This document shows positions 11,321 to 22,531 of a stretch of DNA of 64,000 nt, piece by piece. The notes beneath the pieces were generated by a model, which worked only from the letters and a program-made list of their open reading frames with translations, searched no databases and had not been told where the DNA came from. The stretch covers positions 1,420,185 through 1,484,184 of the forward strand of contig VZQC01008065.1 in assembly GCA_009823505.1 (NCBI GenBank), in the 5' to 3' direction. The stretch's first letter is position 1. Each line of letters opens with the position of its first letter. Both the position numbers and the translations under genes were made by a program. This DNA comes from Rhizomys pruinosus. Its lineage: Eukaryota > Chordata > Mammalia > Rodentia > Spalacidae.

Positions 11321-11418
11321 CACGGTGGGAGAGGGGGTGCTGGAGGGGCAGGGTACCATGGGAGAGGGGGTGCTGGAGGGGCAGGGCACGGTGGGAGAGG
11401 GGGTGCTGGAGGCGCTGA
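11321..11418 (+). repeat. Three-copy 33-bp G-rich tandem repeat
   Basis: Units with 'gggagagggggtgctggagg' begin at 11327, 11360 and 11393. The period is a multiple of three, so it stays open in one frame by chance. Runs of G make the plus strand prone to G-rich structures. Confidence 0.9.
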
Positions 11419-12064
11419 TCAGGTGCCAGAGCTCCACCCCAGCTGTGCTTCTACAGAGCACTGCAGGGAGCAGAAGTAGCTCTGCTAATGGTGAAGGCCA
11501 AGCCTGGAAGCTGCTGTGGGGATGGGCTACAGCAGGCTTGCACCACCCCAGGGTGTGGGCCCAGCTGACCTCAGGGGAGGAAGAAGAGGGGACATGGAGA
11601 ATAAGATGGGATGGCAGGAAAAGTGGAGGGAAAAGCCAGGCCTTATTGTCAGAGAGGCTGGCTCCCTTGTCATCAGGGAACAGCTGGCTAGCCCATGGAG
11701 CCAGGAGGGTGGGATAGGCAGCTGTGGATCCCAGGGGATTTGAAGGATGAATAGCACTGGGCTAGACAGAAGGGAACATCATCCTGCTGCTTTGTGGCCC
11801 AGAAGGCCATCACAACACTATTTTTAGACGATAGCACATTTAGTGGGGACATGAAATGCCATGCCACACCACGACTTCTGCGTTTCCAAACACTGGGCTG
11901 TGTGACTTACCCGAAGCTACAGTAGTAACAGCCAGTTTGTGATGCCTTGGTCCTTGCTGCACCTGCCGCCAGTCCCTTTAGCTACAACCAATTATCTGTG
12001 TGTGGTCCAGCATGAGTGGGCTCAACCAGCCACAGATCAGGAAGGCTTTAAAAAGGGCTGCAAT

Positions 12065-12171
12065 GGGGGCTGGAGAGATGGTTCAGCAGTTAAGAGCAGT
12101 GACTGCTCTTGCAGAGGGCCCAGGTTGGATTCGATTCCCAGCACCCACATGGTGGCTAAGAACCGTCTTTA
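12065..12171 (+). mobile_element. B3-type SINE, 5' half only
   Basis: Starts 'ggggctggagagatggttca' at 12065 and stops abruptly after the block normally following 'cccacatggtggc'. The usual 3' half is missing and a B1 begins at once, suggesting a truncated or chimeric insertion. Confidence 0.85.
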
Positions 12172-12173
12172 AA

Positions 12174-12330
12174 CCGGGTGTGGTGGCGCATGCCTTTAAT
12201 CCTAGCACTTGGGAGGAAGAGGCAGGTGGATCTTTTTGAGTTCAAGGCCAGCCTGGTCTACAGAGTTCCAGACCCGCTGGGGCTACAGGGAGACCCTGTC
12301 TCAAAAAAAAACCCAAAAAAACCCCAAAAA
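12174..12330 (+). mobile_element. B1 SINE abutting a truncated B3
   Basis: Full B1 from 'ccgggtgtggtggcgcatgc' through 'gggagaccctgtctc' with an A/C-rich tail to 12330. Confidence 0.93.
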
Positions 12331-12424
12331 GGGCTTCAACGTAGCTGAGTGCTGGAGTGCTTTCCCAGGTCGTACAAGGCCCTGAGTTGAAGCCCCAGCA
12401 CCATAAAGTAAAACAAAATTTAAA
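12331..12424 (+). mobile_element. ID SINE
   Basis: BC1/ID-type head ('gtagctgagtgctggagtgc') with 'aaggccctgagttgaagccc' and 'agcaccataaa' tail. Third SINE in a row in this cluster. Confidence 0.75.
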
Positions 12425-12498
12425 AACTGAATCTGTCCTAATAAAAATACAAACAAACAAATAAAAAACCCTGGATCTGTCCTTAAAGTGTATAGACT

Positions 12499-12674
12499 GT
12501 TTTTGGGTTTTTTTTGTTTTTTTGGTCTTTTCGAGACAGAGTCGCCCTTTAGTCTCAGCTGGCCTGGAACTCACTCTGTAGACCATGCTGGCCTTGAACT
12601 CACAGAGATCCATCTGCCTCTTCCTCCAGGGAGGGAGTGCTGGGATTAAAGGCGTGTGTCACCATGACCGGCAC
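12499..12674 (-). mobile_element. B1 SINE, minus strand, with target duplication
   Basis: Reverse-oriented B1 flanked by 'aaagtgtatagact' (12485-12498) and 'aaagtatatagact' (12675-12688), a 14-bp duplication with one mismatch. Confidence 0.9.
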
Positions 12675-12689
12675 AAAGTATATAGACTT

Positions 12690-14190
12690 TTATTCATGTA
12701 ATTATCCCCCAAATTCAGTATAACAACTATTTACAGAACATTTAGAGCAGTATAAATAATCTAAAGATTATTTATAAAATGATGTATGAAATACGCAAAG
12801 CATCAATTAAAAAAAAGATTATTTATAAGTATACAGCAGGATGTGCTCAGGGTATATATAAATGTTCCACCATTTTCTACGAGGCATTTGAGCTCCTGTG
12901 GAATTTGGTATTCACAGAGGTCCTGGATTTAATCCTTCCTTGGTACTGATGGATGGCTGTACTGTGTGGACTACAAGCCCAATTAGGCAATGAACCCACG
13001 GTCACAGAGCTCATGTGTGGTAGCCCTAGGAGTCGAACTCCAGCCAGGAGCTGTGGTCTTAAATGCTGTGCTTTGGTACCCTCCTGTGAGAAAGGCCACT
13101 GAAGGTCTGCAGGCTCTTAGAAATGGCAATCCTGCTTCCCAGGGCTTGCTACGAACTAAGAGCATCAGCCCTCCCACCCAGCCTTCCTGCTGAGCTTCAG
13201 AGCCCACCTGCCCTTCCAGCTGCTCTCACTGGAGGCTGTTTGTGACAGAGAATCAGAATTGTTCTCCACAGCTTTGTCTTTTTCTTTCCCCCTACATTTA
13301 CACAGCCAGGTAATGTGTGGCATTATAATGGGGTTGGAAGGAAGCACATCTCACCACACTATGGGACATGCTTATCTGCAAAGAATTTAGCTTTTCCTTA
13401 AGAAACAGAGTGCTCTCACCCCAAGCCCCGAGCCATTGATTTAGTCATAATAGGAGGTATTGTGTCCAGAACCACATCTCCTTGTACTATCGCTGAATGT
13501 TCTCTTTGGCAGGAATAAAGAATATTGACAAAAGAGATTCAAATTGTCCTTCATTTCCCTCAGTTTCTGAGGAAGAAGGGGAAATTGGTTTTTCTGAATG
13601 TAACATAAATACCATCATGTATCTCCTCAAATACTGATTCTGTACAGTGTTTTTTGAGTATGAACATAGTAGGGTTCAATGGAAGCTGGAAGAGACAGAT
13701 TGCCTGGTGAGAGTTCTGTCTGCTTTTTACCTCAACCTGCATTGGGTGGGTGACTTCAGTTCTCTGGGTCACAATTCCCTGTATAAAATGGAATTGGTAG
13801 TTACACCACAATAGAGATGTTTCTGGGTTCACATGGAAGTCACATCCTGATAAACCCATTGCCAGTCAGAAATGTGTGAATATGCCTAATCTAGTGGACC
13901 TCATATCTTGGCAATATAGGGGTCTCAAAGTATGGGTTGTTCCCTGATTTGAGATGCCCAGCGTCCCAAGATACTGTTCTATAGATGGTCTAGAAAAAGA
14001 GCCAAGTTCAAAAGTCAAAGTATGCTTTCTATTAAATATGGGTTGCCTTCTCATCATTATAAAGTTGTAGAACAAGCTGGAAACATCCAGTTAGAGGTGG
14101 TCTATACTTACTTCGCTGGCTTGCTCTGAGGACCTCATGTGGTAATGCTAGGCCCAGATTAGCGCCTGGCCAGATGTATCCTCCATGCCT
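12690..14190. other. Intergenic, nothing recognised
   Basis: AT-richer sequence with no supported gene or repeat. Minus-strand open frames here (for example 13560-13859) have no recognisable domain. Confidence 0.5.
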
Positions 14191-14194
14191 GCCG

Positions 14195-14255
14195 CTGCTG
14201 CTGCTGCCGCCGCCGCCGCCACCTCCGCCACCTCCGCCACCACCACCGCCACTGT
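14195..14255. repeat. GCC/GCT/CCA trinucleotide tract
   Basis: About 60 bases of interrupted trinucleotides (CTG, CCG, CCA). It yields a spurious poly-alanine frame on the minus strand. Confidence 0.92.
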
Positions 14256-14626
14256 GGAAAGCACTAAGTAGGAAAGTGAGTGGAAAGGCTTTGATAAGGA
14301 GGTCACCCTGGCTACCCTGCTGCTGATGGTGTGAGCCAGAAATGGCATTAGTCTTTTATTGATGTTTACACTGTGAGGAAAGCCTAGCAATACTTGGCAA
14401 AGTGATGTTGTGTGAGCGTGAAGGTCAGAACCAACTTCTGGAGTTGGTTCTCACTTTCAATCGCAAGGCTTCCAGGGGTAGAACTCAGGTTATCAGGCTT
14501 GGCAGCAACTGCCTTTGTCTGCTGAGCCATATAGCTAGCTTTAGTGTCTACTGAAGCTGGACTTAAGTCCATCTAGCTGGGAGACTGTTTTACTTCCTGA
14601 GATTCATTTCTCCTGTTCTAATTTAG

Positions 14627-14963
14627 TTTCTATTGCTGCGATAAAACACTGACCAAAACCAATTGAGAAAGAAAGGGTTTATTTCATCTTTGAAGGAAGC
14701 CAGGCAACTCAAGGTGGAACCTGGGGTCAGGAGCTGAAGCAGAGACCATGGAGCAATGCTGCTTCCTGGCTGCTCCCCTGGCCTGTGTTCAGCCTGCTTT
14801 ATATACAACCCAGGCCCACCTGGCCCAAGGTGGTGCTGCCTACAGTGGACTGGGCCCTCTCACATCATCAACATTCCAGAAAATGCCCCACAGACCAGTC
14901 TTATAGAGGAAATTCCCCAGCTGAGCTCCTCTCTTCCCAGTTGTAAGTTGACAGTGGACAACC
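14627..14963 (+). mobile_element. URR1-like DNA transposon remnant
   Basis: Starts 'tctattgctgcgataaaaca', continues 'gaaagggtttatttcatctt' and ends near 'gtaagttgacagtggaca'. Same internal order as the copy at 54672-55086. Confidence 0.6.
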
Positions 14964-15671
14964 ATGACACCCTGCAAGGTTGTGACCCGGGCAGAGGTCT
15001 GAAAATCGTGGGTTCCATAAACTACCTCTTAGAAAAGGCAGCTCTGACTCAAGTTGCTGCGTTTGGCTTAGAGGTCCCTGGGGTGCAGTGTAAGGGAGGG
15101 ATAGCAGCCGTCGGTGTACTAACTAGGCCTTGGAGCTGTTCTGCTTAACCTGGGGCCTGAAGCTCTCACTGTGGCTTCTGCCCCACTCATTGCTGCCTGA
15201 CCTGTGTATTGTGAGGTCATCAAAGCAGCAGTAATGGTGGTGTGGGAACGAAGGCCTTCTGTCCTGTTCCAGGGAGGGAAAGCGACTCCCAGGGAGACAT
15301 CTGCCTCTCAGCTAGTTAGCCGTAGATAAAACCAGACCCAGCATTGCCGACTTCCTAGCCAGGAAGGAATCTGACTGTAAGAAAACAGTGCCTGTCATAG
15401 CAAGACTCCCCCTCGTCCTAGTACTTAAAAAAAAGTCCCAGAAAATCCTTCAACTCTGGCCATTATCAAGACAGACCCCAACCAGATCTGAGGGCTGTGG
15501 ATAGGGAAGGGAGAGACAAGTTCCTGGGGAGCAAGTAGTAGACACTGTCATCCTAGTCTGCGTTGTGACAGGCTGGACAGTTGTTAGTCTGTCCTGGAGT
15601 TATTCAAAGGGTGTCTAAGGATGCTGCCAGCATATAGTTTTGTTTCTCACTCTGCAAAAAGTACAAACATT

Positions 15672-15822
15672 GAGCCGGGTATGGTGGTGCATGCCTTTAA
15701 TCCCAGCATTCCGGAGGCAGAGGCAGGCAGATCTCTGTGAATTCAAGGCCAGCCTGGTCTACATAGCTGAACTCCAGGTCAGCGGGGACTAAAGGGAGAC
15801 CCTGTCTCAAAAAAGACAAAAA
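15672..15822 (+). mobile_element. B1 SINE (first of an exact pair)
   Basis: Full-length B1. The whole element and its immediate left flank 'cattgagccgggta' recur exactly from 15827, on the other side of an N at 15823. Confidence 0.92.
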
Positions 15823-15823
15823 N
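15823..15823. other. Single unresolved base (N), likely assembly join
   Basis: One N sits between two exact B1-plus-flank copies. Such placement is typical of a contig overlap that was not collapsed. Confidence 0.8.
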
Positions 15824-15826
15824 AAA

Positions 15827-16010
15827 CATTGAGCCGGGTATGGTGGTGCATGCCTTTAATCCCAGCATTCCGGAGGCAGAGGCAGGCAGATCTCTGTGAA
15901 TTCAAGGCCAGCCTGGTCTACATAGCTGAACTCCAGGTCAGCGGGGACTAAAGGGAGACCCTGTCTCAAAAAAAAAAAAAAAAAAAAAAAAAAGAAAGAA
16001 AAAAAGAAAA
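15827..16010 (+). mobile_element. B1 SINE, exact duplicate of the previous one
   Basis: Identical to 15668-15816 over about 150 bases as far as I can compare by eye, then runs into a long A-tail (15968-15993) and A/G-rich sequence. Probably the true single copy. Confidence 0.9.
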
Positions 16011-16430
16011 AAAAGAATACAGACATTGAAAGTAATCCTTGAGAAACTTTAAAAATCTTTTTAATTGGATTTTTTAGAATTTGACATACCTTTATCACAT
16101 TTAGGCCCCCTCTTCTATCTGAATCCCTCCAGAGCCCCCACCCACTGGATTTCAAGCACTCTGTCCTACATGCTAAGGCCTACTGAGCCAAGTTTGTGCC
16201 CCCACATGTCCCTCGGTGTGAGTCCATCCACTGCAGCCTACGTATCTAGATCACCCCTAAAGAAGACCACCTCTCGCTCTCGCAGTGTCAAGGTTGCCAA
16301 TGGCTCCTCAGCCAAGCTTGGGCTTCTTACCCATCTCCTACTTCTGCTCTAGGTTTTCATTTTGTGTTGAGCTTGTGACAGGCCTGCTGTCACCATTGTG
16401 GTACGTTCCTATGAACAGCTTCCCAGCCAC

Positions 16431-18393
16431 CGGAAAACTGTTTCCTCGTGGGCATCCACCACCCCTGGGGAGAACTGTTACCTCGTGGGCATCCACCAGC
16501 TCTGGAGAGAACTGCTTCCTCGTGGTCGTCCACCAGCCCTGGGGAGAACTGTTTCCTCGTGGTCCTCCACCAGCCCTGGGGAGAACTGTTACCTCATGGG
16601 CATCCACCAGCTCTGGAGAGAACTGCTTCCTCGTGGTCGTCCACCACCCCTGGGGAGAACTGTTTCCTCGTGGGCATCCACCACCCCTGGGGAGAACTGT
16701 TTCCTCGTGGTCGTCCACCACCCCTGAGGAGAACTGTTTCCTTGTGGTCATCCATCACCCCTGGGGAGAACTGTTTCCTCGTGGGCATCCACCAGCCCTG
16801 GGGAGAACTGTTTCCTTGTGGTCGTCCACCAGCCCTGTGGAGAACTGTTTCCTCGTGGTCGTCCACCACCCCTGCGGAGAACTGTTTCCTCGTGGTTGTC
16901 CACCACCCCTGGGGAGAACTGTTTCCTCGTGGTCATCCACCAGCCCTGGGGAGAACTGTTTCCTTGTGGTCGTCCACCAGCCCTGGGGAGAACTGTTTCC
17001 TCGTGGTCCTCCACCAGCCCTGGGGAGAACTGTTACCTCGTGGGCATCCACCAGCCCTGGGGAGAACTGTTTCCTCATGGTCATCCACCATCCCTGGAGA
17101 GAACTGTTTCCTCGTGGGCGTCCACCACCCCTGGGGAGAACTGTTTCCTCGTGGTCGTCCACCAGCCCTGGGGAGAACTGTTTCCTCGTGGTCGTCCACC
17201 ACCCCTGGGGAGAACTGTTTCCTCGTGGGCATCCACCAGCCCTGGGGAGAACTGTTTCCTCGTGGTCGTCCACCACCCCTGGGGAGAACTGTTTCCTCGT
17301 GGTCGTCCACCACCCCTGGGGAGAACTGTTTCCTCGTGGTCGTCCACCACCCCTGGGGAGAACTGTTTCCTCGTGGTCGTCCACCACCCCTGGGGAGAAC
17401 TGTTTCCTCGTGGTCGTCCACCACCCCTGGGGAGAACTGTTTCCTCGTGGTCGTCCACCACCCCTGGGGAGAACTGTTTCCTCGTGGTCGTCCACCACCC
17501 CTGGGGAGAACTGTTTCCTCGTGGGCGTCCACCACCCCTGGGGAGAACTGTTTCCTCGTGGTCGTCCACCACCCCTGGGGAGAACTGTTTCCTCGTGGTC
17601 GTCCACCACCCCTGGGGAGAACTGTTTCCTCGTGGGCGTCCACCACCCCTGGGGAGAACTGTTTCCTCGTGGGCGTCCACCACCCCTGGGGAGAACTGTT
17701 TCCTCGTGGGCGTCCACCACCCCTGGGGAGAACTGTTTCCTCGTAGTCGTCCACCAGCCCTGGGGAGAACTGTTTCCTCGTGGTTGTCCACCACCCCTGG
17801 GGAGAACTGTTTCCTTGTGGGCATCCACCAGCCTTGGGGAGAACTGTTTCCTCATGGTCATCCACCAGCCCTGGGGAGAACTGTTTCCTCGTGGTAAACA
17901 TCCACCACCCCTTGGGAGAACTGTTTCCTCATGGTCATCCACCACCCCTGGGGAGAACGGTTTCCTCGTGGTCGTCCACCACCCCTGGGGAGAACTGTTT
18001 CCTCGGCATCCACCAGCTCTGGAGAGAACTGCTTCCTCATGGTCATCTACCAGCCCTGGGGAGAACTGTTTCCTCGTGGTCGTCCACCAGCCCTGGGGAG
18101 AACTGTTTCCTCGTGGTCGTCCACCAGCCCTGGGGAGAACTGTTTCCTCATGGGCATCCACCACCCCTGAGGAGAACTGTTTCCTCGTGGTCATCCACCA
18201 GCTCTGGGGAGAACTGTTTCCTTGTGGTCGTCCACCACCCCTGGGGAGAACTGTTTCCTCGTGGTCGTCCACCAGCCCTGGGAAGAACTGTTTCCTCATG
18301 GTCATCCACCAGCCCTGTGGAGAACTGTTTCCTCGTGGTCATCCACCACCCCTGGGGAGAACTGCTTCCTCGTGGGCATCCATCAGCCCTGGC
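16431..18393 (+). repeat. Large 37-bp minisatellite, about 53 units
   Basis: Units of 37 bp share 'cctggggagaactgtttcct' followed by a CpG-containing stretch and 'ccaccacc' or 'ccaccagc'. From about 17240 to 17700 the units are nearly identical; units near both ends are more varied. Two units have length changes (near 17893, longer; near 18002, shorter). Each consensus unit has two CpGs, giving a CpG-dense 2 kb. Because 37 is not a multiple of three and no frame of the unit has a stop, long open frames run on both strands in every frame; the longest forward one spans 16285-18432, starting at a GTG. I regard this as non-coding. Confidence 0.97.
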
Positions 18394-18636
18394 TCTTACA
18401 GTTTTTCCGCCCTTTCTTCCATAAGCCCCTGAGCCCTGGGTAGCAGAGGATGGATGTAGTTATCCTAGGAACCCTTATGATGAGCGACAGTATCTCTATG
18501 CTTCCCGAATCTTACAAAAAAGTAGGAACTTATATTCTATAGATCTTTTAGATTATTTAATTTTTTCTAGAAATCTTTTATGTATCTTTCAGCAATACTA
18601 ACTTATAGTCCACTAACAATAATAAGGAAAAATATC

Positions 18637-18728
18637 GGACCAGGTATAGAGATCACTGGTAAATCATGTCTAACATGTGTAAGGCTCTGAGTTTGATCCC
18701 TAGTGCCATAAAAACAAGAAAGAAAGTT
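18637..18728 (+). mobile_element. ID-like SINE
   Basis: Contains 'taaggctctgagtttgatcc' and 'ctagtgccataaaaac', typical of an ID element 3' half, with a diverged head. Confidence 0.6.
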
Positions 18729-18729
18729 A

Positions 18730-20089
18730 ATTCAGAAAACAAGAACCACATCTGGCCCCTCACACTGCATCTGAAATGCTTAGCTGCTGGCTGTCTTCTG
18801 TAGAGATCTGGATGTAACAGCCCTGGGATGCCAGGCAGCTTCCAAGCTCTTAGAAGTTGGAGAGCCTGGGTCCTGGGAATCTGGGGACTGTCATCAGGCA
18901 CATACTGTGGCCCACCTCAGATTCTCCACTCAGAAGCTCTAGGGTGAATGAAGCTTCAAATGTCCCCAAGGCTGCTGTGGTGAGGGGTGGTTGGAAGGTC
19001 TGTTTGCTCTCATGGCATTTCTCTGGTCCTAGCCCAATCACACTGCCAATCCCCTGACCATCTGGAAGCACAGATCCATCCTCAAACTTTCTAAACTTTC
19101 CCTTCTGTACCCCCCTCCTCTCCCCATGCACCTAAGCTTTGGACCAAAGAATCTTCTCTTTATATCCCTAGAAAGATCAGCCTCTCTTCTTCCCCTGTGG
19201 TGAGAATCTGTAAATGCCTAAAAGTATTTTTTTTTTCTTAGTCACCTGTCATCCATTATCAATCATTTGTTGAACTAGGGACACAGAGATGAAGGGAAGA
19301 TGAAGATGGAGGGGAACAGTCCTTTGTGTGTCGAGGGGCTGCCAGCATCTCCCTCGTCCCACTTCTGGCCCAGCCTCCCAGTGGGAAGCAAGTCAAGTCC
19401 TTGCTCTTTCCTGTACAATAAGCAAAGCTTGCACTACATGAACTTTTGGGCTCTTCCAGCATAAGTGGCCTAGGCTTCCAAAGGAGGTCTGGTGGCTGAG
19501 GCAGAGGCACCTAGTAAGTTCTCAGCATGAAATGAAGGACAGATGGGTGGAGGAAAATGGATGGATGCCTTGATAAGATGCAGAGAAGACAGTGAGGGGC
19601 TGATAGGAAGGATGTGTAGTCTTTCTGTGGGGTAGGAGAAGTGAGTTTCTGTGCACGTGTGTATATTGGGCATGCCTGTACTTTTTGTGAGGCCTCAGCA
19701 ATGGAAACCCATCAAGTCTTACATCTCTGTGGTCCTGTGTCCTGGCTGTCTAGCCACTCAGGCACAGCAAGCAGGACTTTTCAGCAGCTCTGGCAGGCAA
19801 ACCTTGGAGAGACTGGCAGGGCAGGAAGGCTCTCCCCGTAGTTATGCAAACCTCTCCCTTTCTGGGCTGAAGCTCTGTGTACGGCTCTCTTGCAGCTAGA
19901 CTCCTAGCTTGGGCTCCTCCTTTTCAGGCACTCAGGTTCCACAGGCTTCCAGAGGGAAGGGCCCTCCTCCACTGCCTTCCCTGACTACTTGGGCTCTTAC
20001 AGGCCAGCCGGCTCCAGCAGTCCTGTGTTCCCCTAGCCTGGGCTCTACTCATCTGTTCTCACCAATTTGGAAATTCATAATGTGTTTTA
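18730..20089. other. Intergenic, nothing recognised
   Basis: No supported gene. Average-complexity sequence with no young repeats. Confidence 0.5.
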
Positions 20090-20104
20090 AAAATTATTTT
20101 AATA

Positions 20105-20349
20105 GGGGCTGAAGAGATGGCCTAGTGGTTAAGAGTGCTGACTGCTCTTACAGAGGACCCGGGTTCGATCCCCAGCACCCACATGGAAGCCAAGAACTAT
20201 CTGAAACTCCAATTCCAGGAGAACTCCAGTTCCAGGGGAGTCCGACACCCTCTTCTGACCTCCGCGGCATTGCACAACACGGGTGCACAAACTTGCATGC
20301 AGACAGTACATTCATACACATACAGAAATAAATAAAATTTAAAAAAATT
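20105..20349 (+). mobile_element. B3-type SINE, internal-duplication subfamily
   Basis: Full element with the internal duplication 'ccaattccaggagaactcca' (from 20208) and an intact B-box-like 'gggttcgatcc'. Flanked by 15-bp target duplications 'aaaattattttaata' at 20090-20104 and 20350-20364. Confidence 0.93.
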
Positions 20350-20365
20350 AAAATTATTTTAATAA

Positions 20366-20520
20366 GTCAGATGGGTGTAGTGGTGCACGCCTTTAATCCC
20401 AGCACTTGGGAGGCAGAGGCAGGTGGATCTCTGTGAGTTCAAGGCCAGCCTGGTCTATGGAGTGAGTTCCAGGACAGCTATGACTAAAGGGAAACCCTGT
20501 CTCAAAAATACCAAAAAATA
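20366..20520 (+). mobile_element. B1 SINE
   Basis: Full B1 beginning just after the right target duplication of the preceding SINE, ending 'ccctgtctcaaaaataccaa'. Confidence 0.9.
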
Positions 20521-20861
20521 TTTTAATAGCATAAGAAATATACATTATCATTACTAAGACATCAAAATAAAAGCACACATTCCTCTTGGTATTCCAAACA
20601 CAGATGGCTTGCCCAAGAACATGTTTTATCAGTTTTCTTTATCATATCTTAAATTTTGAAATGGCGTGTTTTCATTTTTATGAAGATGCTCTTCTCATTT
20701 AATAGTATGTCTTTCAGTGTCAGCCCCTTGGTGGTTTGACATTTCTAAGTACAAGATATGTGTTATGGTCTAATGCAACATTAAATATTATTTACACTTT
20801 TGGCTGCCCTGCCAGGAAGACAGAGGTATACTGCCTCTGTAATCATTTATGTGTTATTAAT

Positions 20862-21004
20862 TTATTGAGACGGGGTCTCCCTATGTAGTCCAGGCTGTTC
20901 TTACACCCTATGTAGTTCAGGCTGACCTCAATCTTGCAGTCAATCTCCTGGTTCAGCCTCCAAAGTACTGGGATTATAGCCATGCACCACCGCCGTGCCT
21001 GGCT
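20862..21004 (-). mobile_element. Old B1-like SINE with internal repeat, minus strand
   Basis: Reverse B1-like sequence ('gagacggggtctccctatg' to 'ccaccgccgtgcctggc'). The block 'ccctatgtagt(c/t)caggctg' occurs twice, 38 bases apart, suggesting an internal duplication. Confidence 0.65.
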
Positions 21005-21639
21005 TCACACCTCTCCATGTGGCTGTGATATACTTCCTGAGCACCACTATTAGAGAAATCCTGCACATGCCTCTTTGTATAAAATGTGCAAGTATATCTT
21101 TAGGCTGAAAACTCAGTAAAATTGGAGGTTACACACATTTTATATTTTCACAGGTGTTACATGCCTTCTTTCAGAATTGCTTGCATCCTGGTTCCCAAGA
21201 CCCCAATATGTCCTACCCGTTTCTATAGCAGTTGTTATCCATCTTAATTTTGTTAATCTGATAATCAGGAAGGGGAATTTTATTCTTGTTCTAATTTGCA
21301 TTTTCCCTATTACTCATGAGAGTCCATGTATTTTCATGGTTATTAGCCATTTGTACAGAAAGGTTCTTTGGATGAGCTGGGCGTTCAATAAAAGTACTGG
21401 TAAGTGAGAAGAAAGTTATCGTGGCTATGGGCAGACTGTCCTTGAGGTTCCAGAACTGAGCTAGTTCACAGGGCACAGCTGGGGTGCATGTAAGGAGGGG
21501 ATTTTTGATGTTTGGAATGATATAGAATCAAACAGCCAGTCAGACAGAGCCAAGGTTGAAACACCTTTACGGGATCTCTGCAGAGCTGGATGTCTGTCTG
21601 TCCCTCACTATCAGACATGTGGTGTGCATTGAACCCAGT

Positions 21640-22070
21640 AGGTGTGCACAGAGAGGATTATGACTCCTTTGACTAAAATTTATTTCTGTTGTCTACTGCC
21701 ACATAACAAATTGCCCCAAGATATAGTGGTGAAAACAGTAATAGTTCTTTATTTGCTGGCGTTTCTGCAGTTTGAGGAGGACTCTGTGGGACAGCCCAAC
21801 TGTCAATGGAGTCCAACATTCAAGAGACTGTCACTTCACGTCTGGAGCATGGGCTGGGATGGCTTGACAGATGGGGCTGGCTTGGAGGGACACCTCTGTA
21901 ACAGCTTCTTCATATGGCTTGGCTTGGCTTCCTTGGAGCATGGAAGTTTCAGGAAAGTGACCCTTTTTATATAACAGCTGATTTCCTTGGGACACAAAGT
22001 GGAAGTTCACAGGTCTTCTCAATGCCTGAATATAGCTGCCCTAGAGAGTCCACGACACTCCATTCCATTG
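21640..22070. repeat. Possible ancient interspersed repeat
   Basis: Motifs such as 'gccacataacaaattgcccc' and a long diverged body resemble an old mammalian dispersed repeat. I cannot assign a family. Confidence 0.35.
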
Positions 22071-22531
22071 GCTAAGTCAGTCTCAGGATCAGTAGAGGGG
22101 AAGCACGCTCCACTTCTTGGGAGGAGGAGCTGGAATGCCTTTGCTACAGACGATCAGGGTTGGAGCCCGGTGGGAATCTTTCCTCAGTGGGTGGGCGAAA
22201 AGGAAATTTATTATATAGGATACAGGGGATATTAGAGAACCTTGGGCCAGGAAGAACAACCTGGAAAGGTCTGGAATGGCAAACGGCATCGACACCTCTA
22301 TCTGTACGGCATCGACACCCCTATCCGTGCCCCACTCACCCCCTGGGGCTCTGGTCTTTCCAGCTTTCTTTCTCTTCTCCCTACTTGACAGTGAGACCAT
22401 GTAAATGAGCAAAACTGTTCACTCTATGGCTGAAAATAAAAGGAGAGAGAAAAGTGGACCAGGGTCCCACACTCCACCTCCAGGGCACACTCCCACCACG
22501 TGGAGCCCTCCCTTAGAAGTTCCACTGCTCC

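Noticed and set aside
14148..14390. Poly-alanine open frame
   Set aside because: Caused by the GCC/CCA trinucleotide tract; no homology or gene context.
16431..18393. CRISPR array
   Set aside because: Regular 37-bp periodicity, but units are contiguous with no unique spacers, and the DNA is a rodent chromosome.
16285..18432. 715-codon forward open frame and 516-codon reverse open frame as protein genes
   Set aside because: Both are the translation of a 37-bp minisatellite with no stops in any frame. The forward frame starts at GTG, has no splice or promoter context and would be a pure 37-residue repeat.
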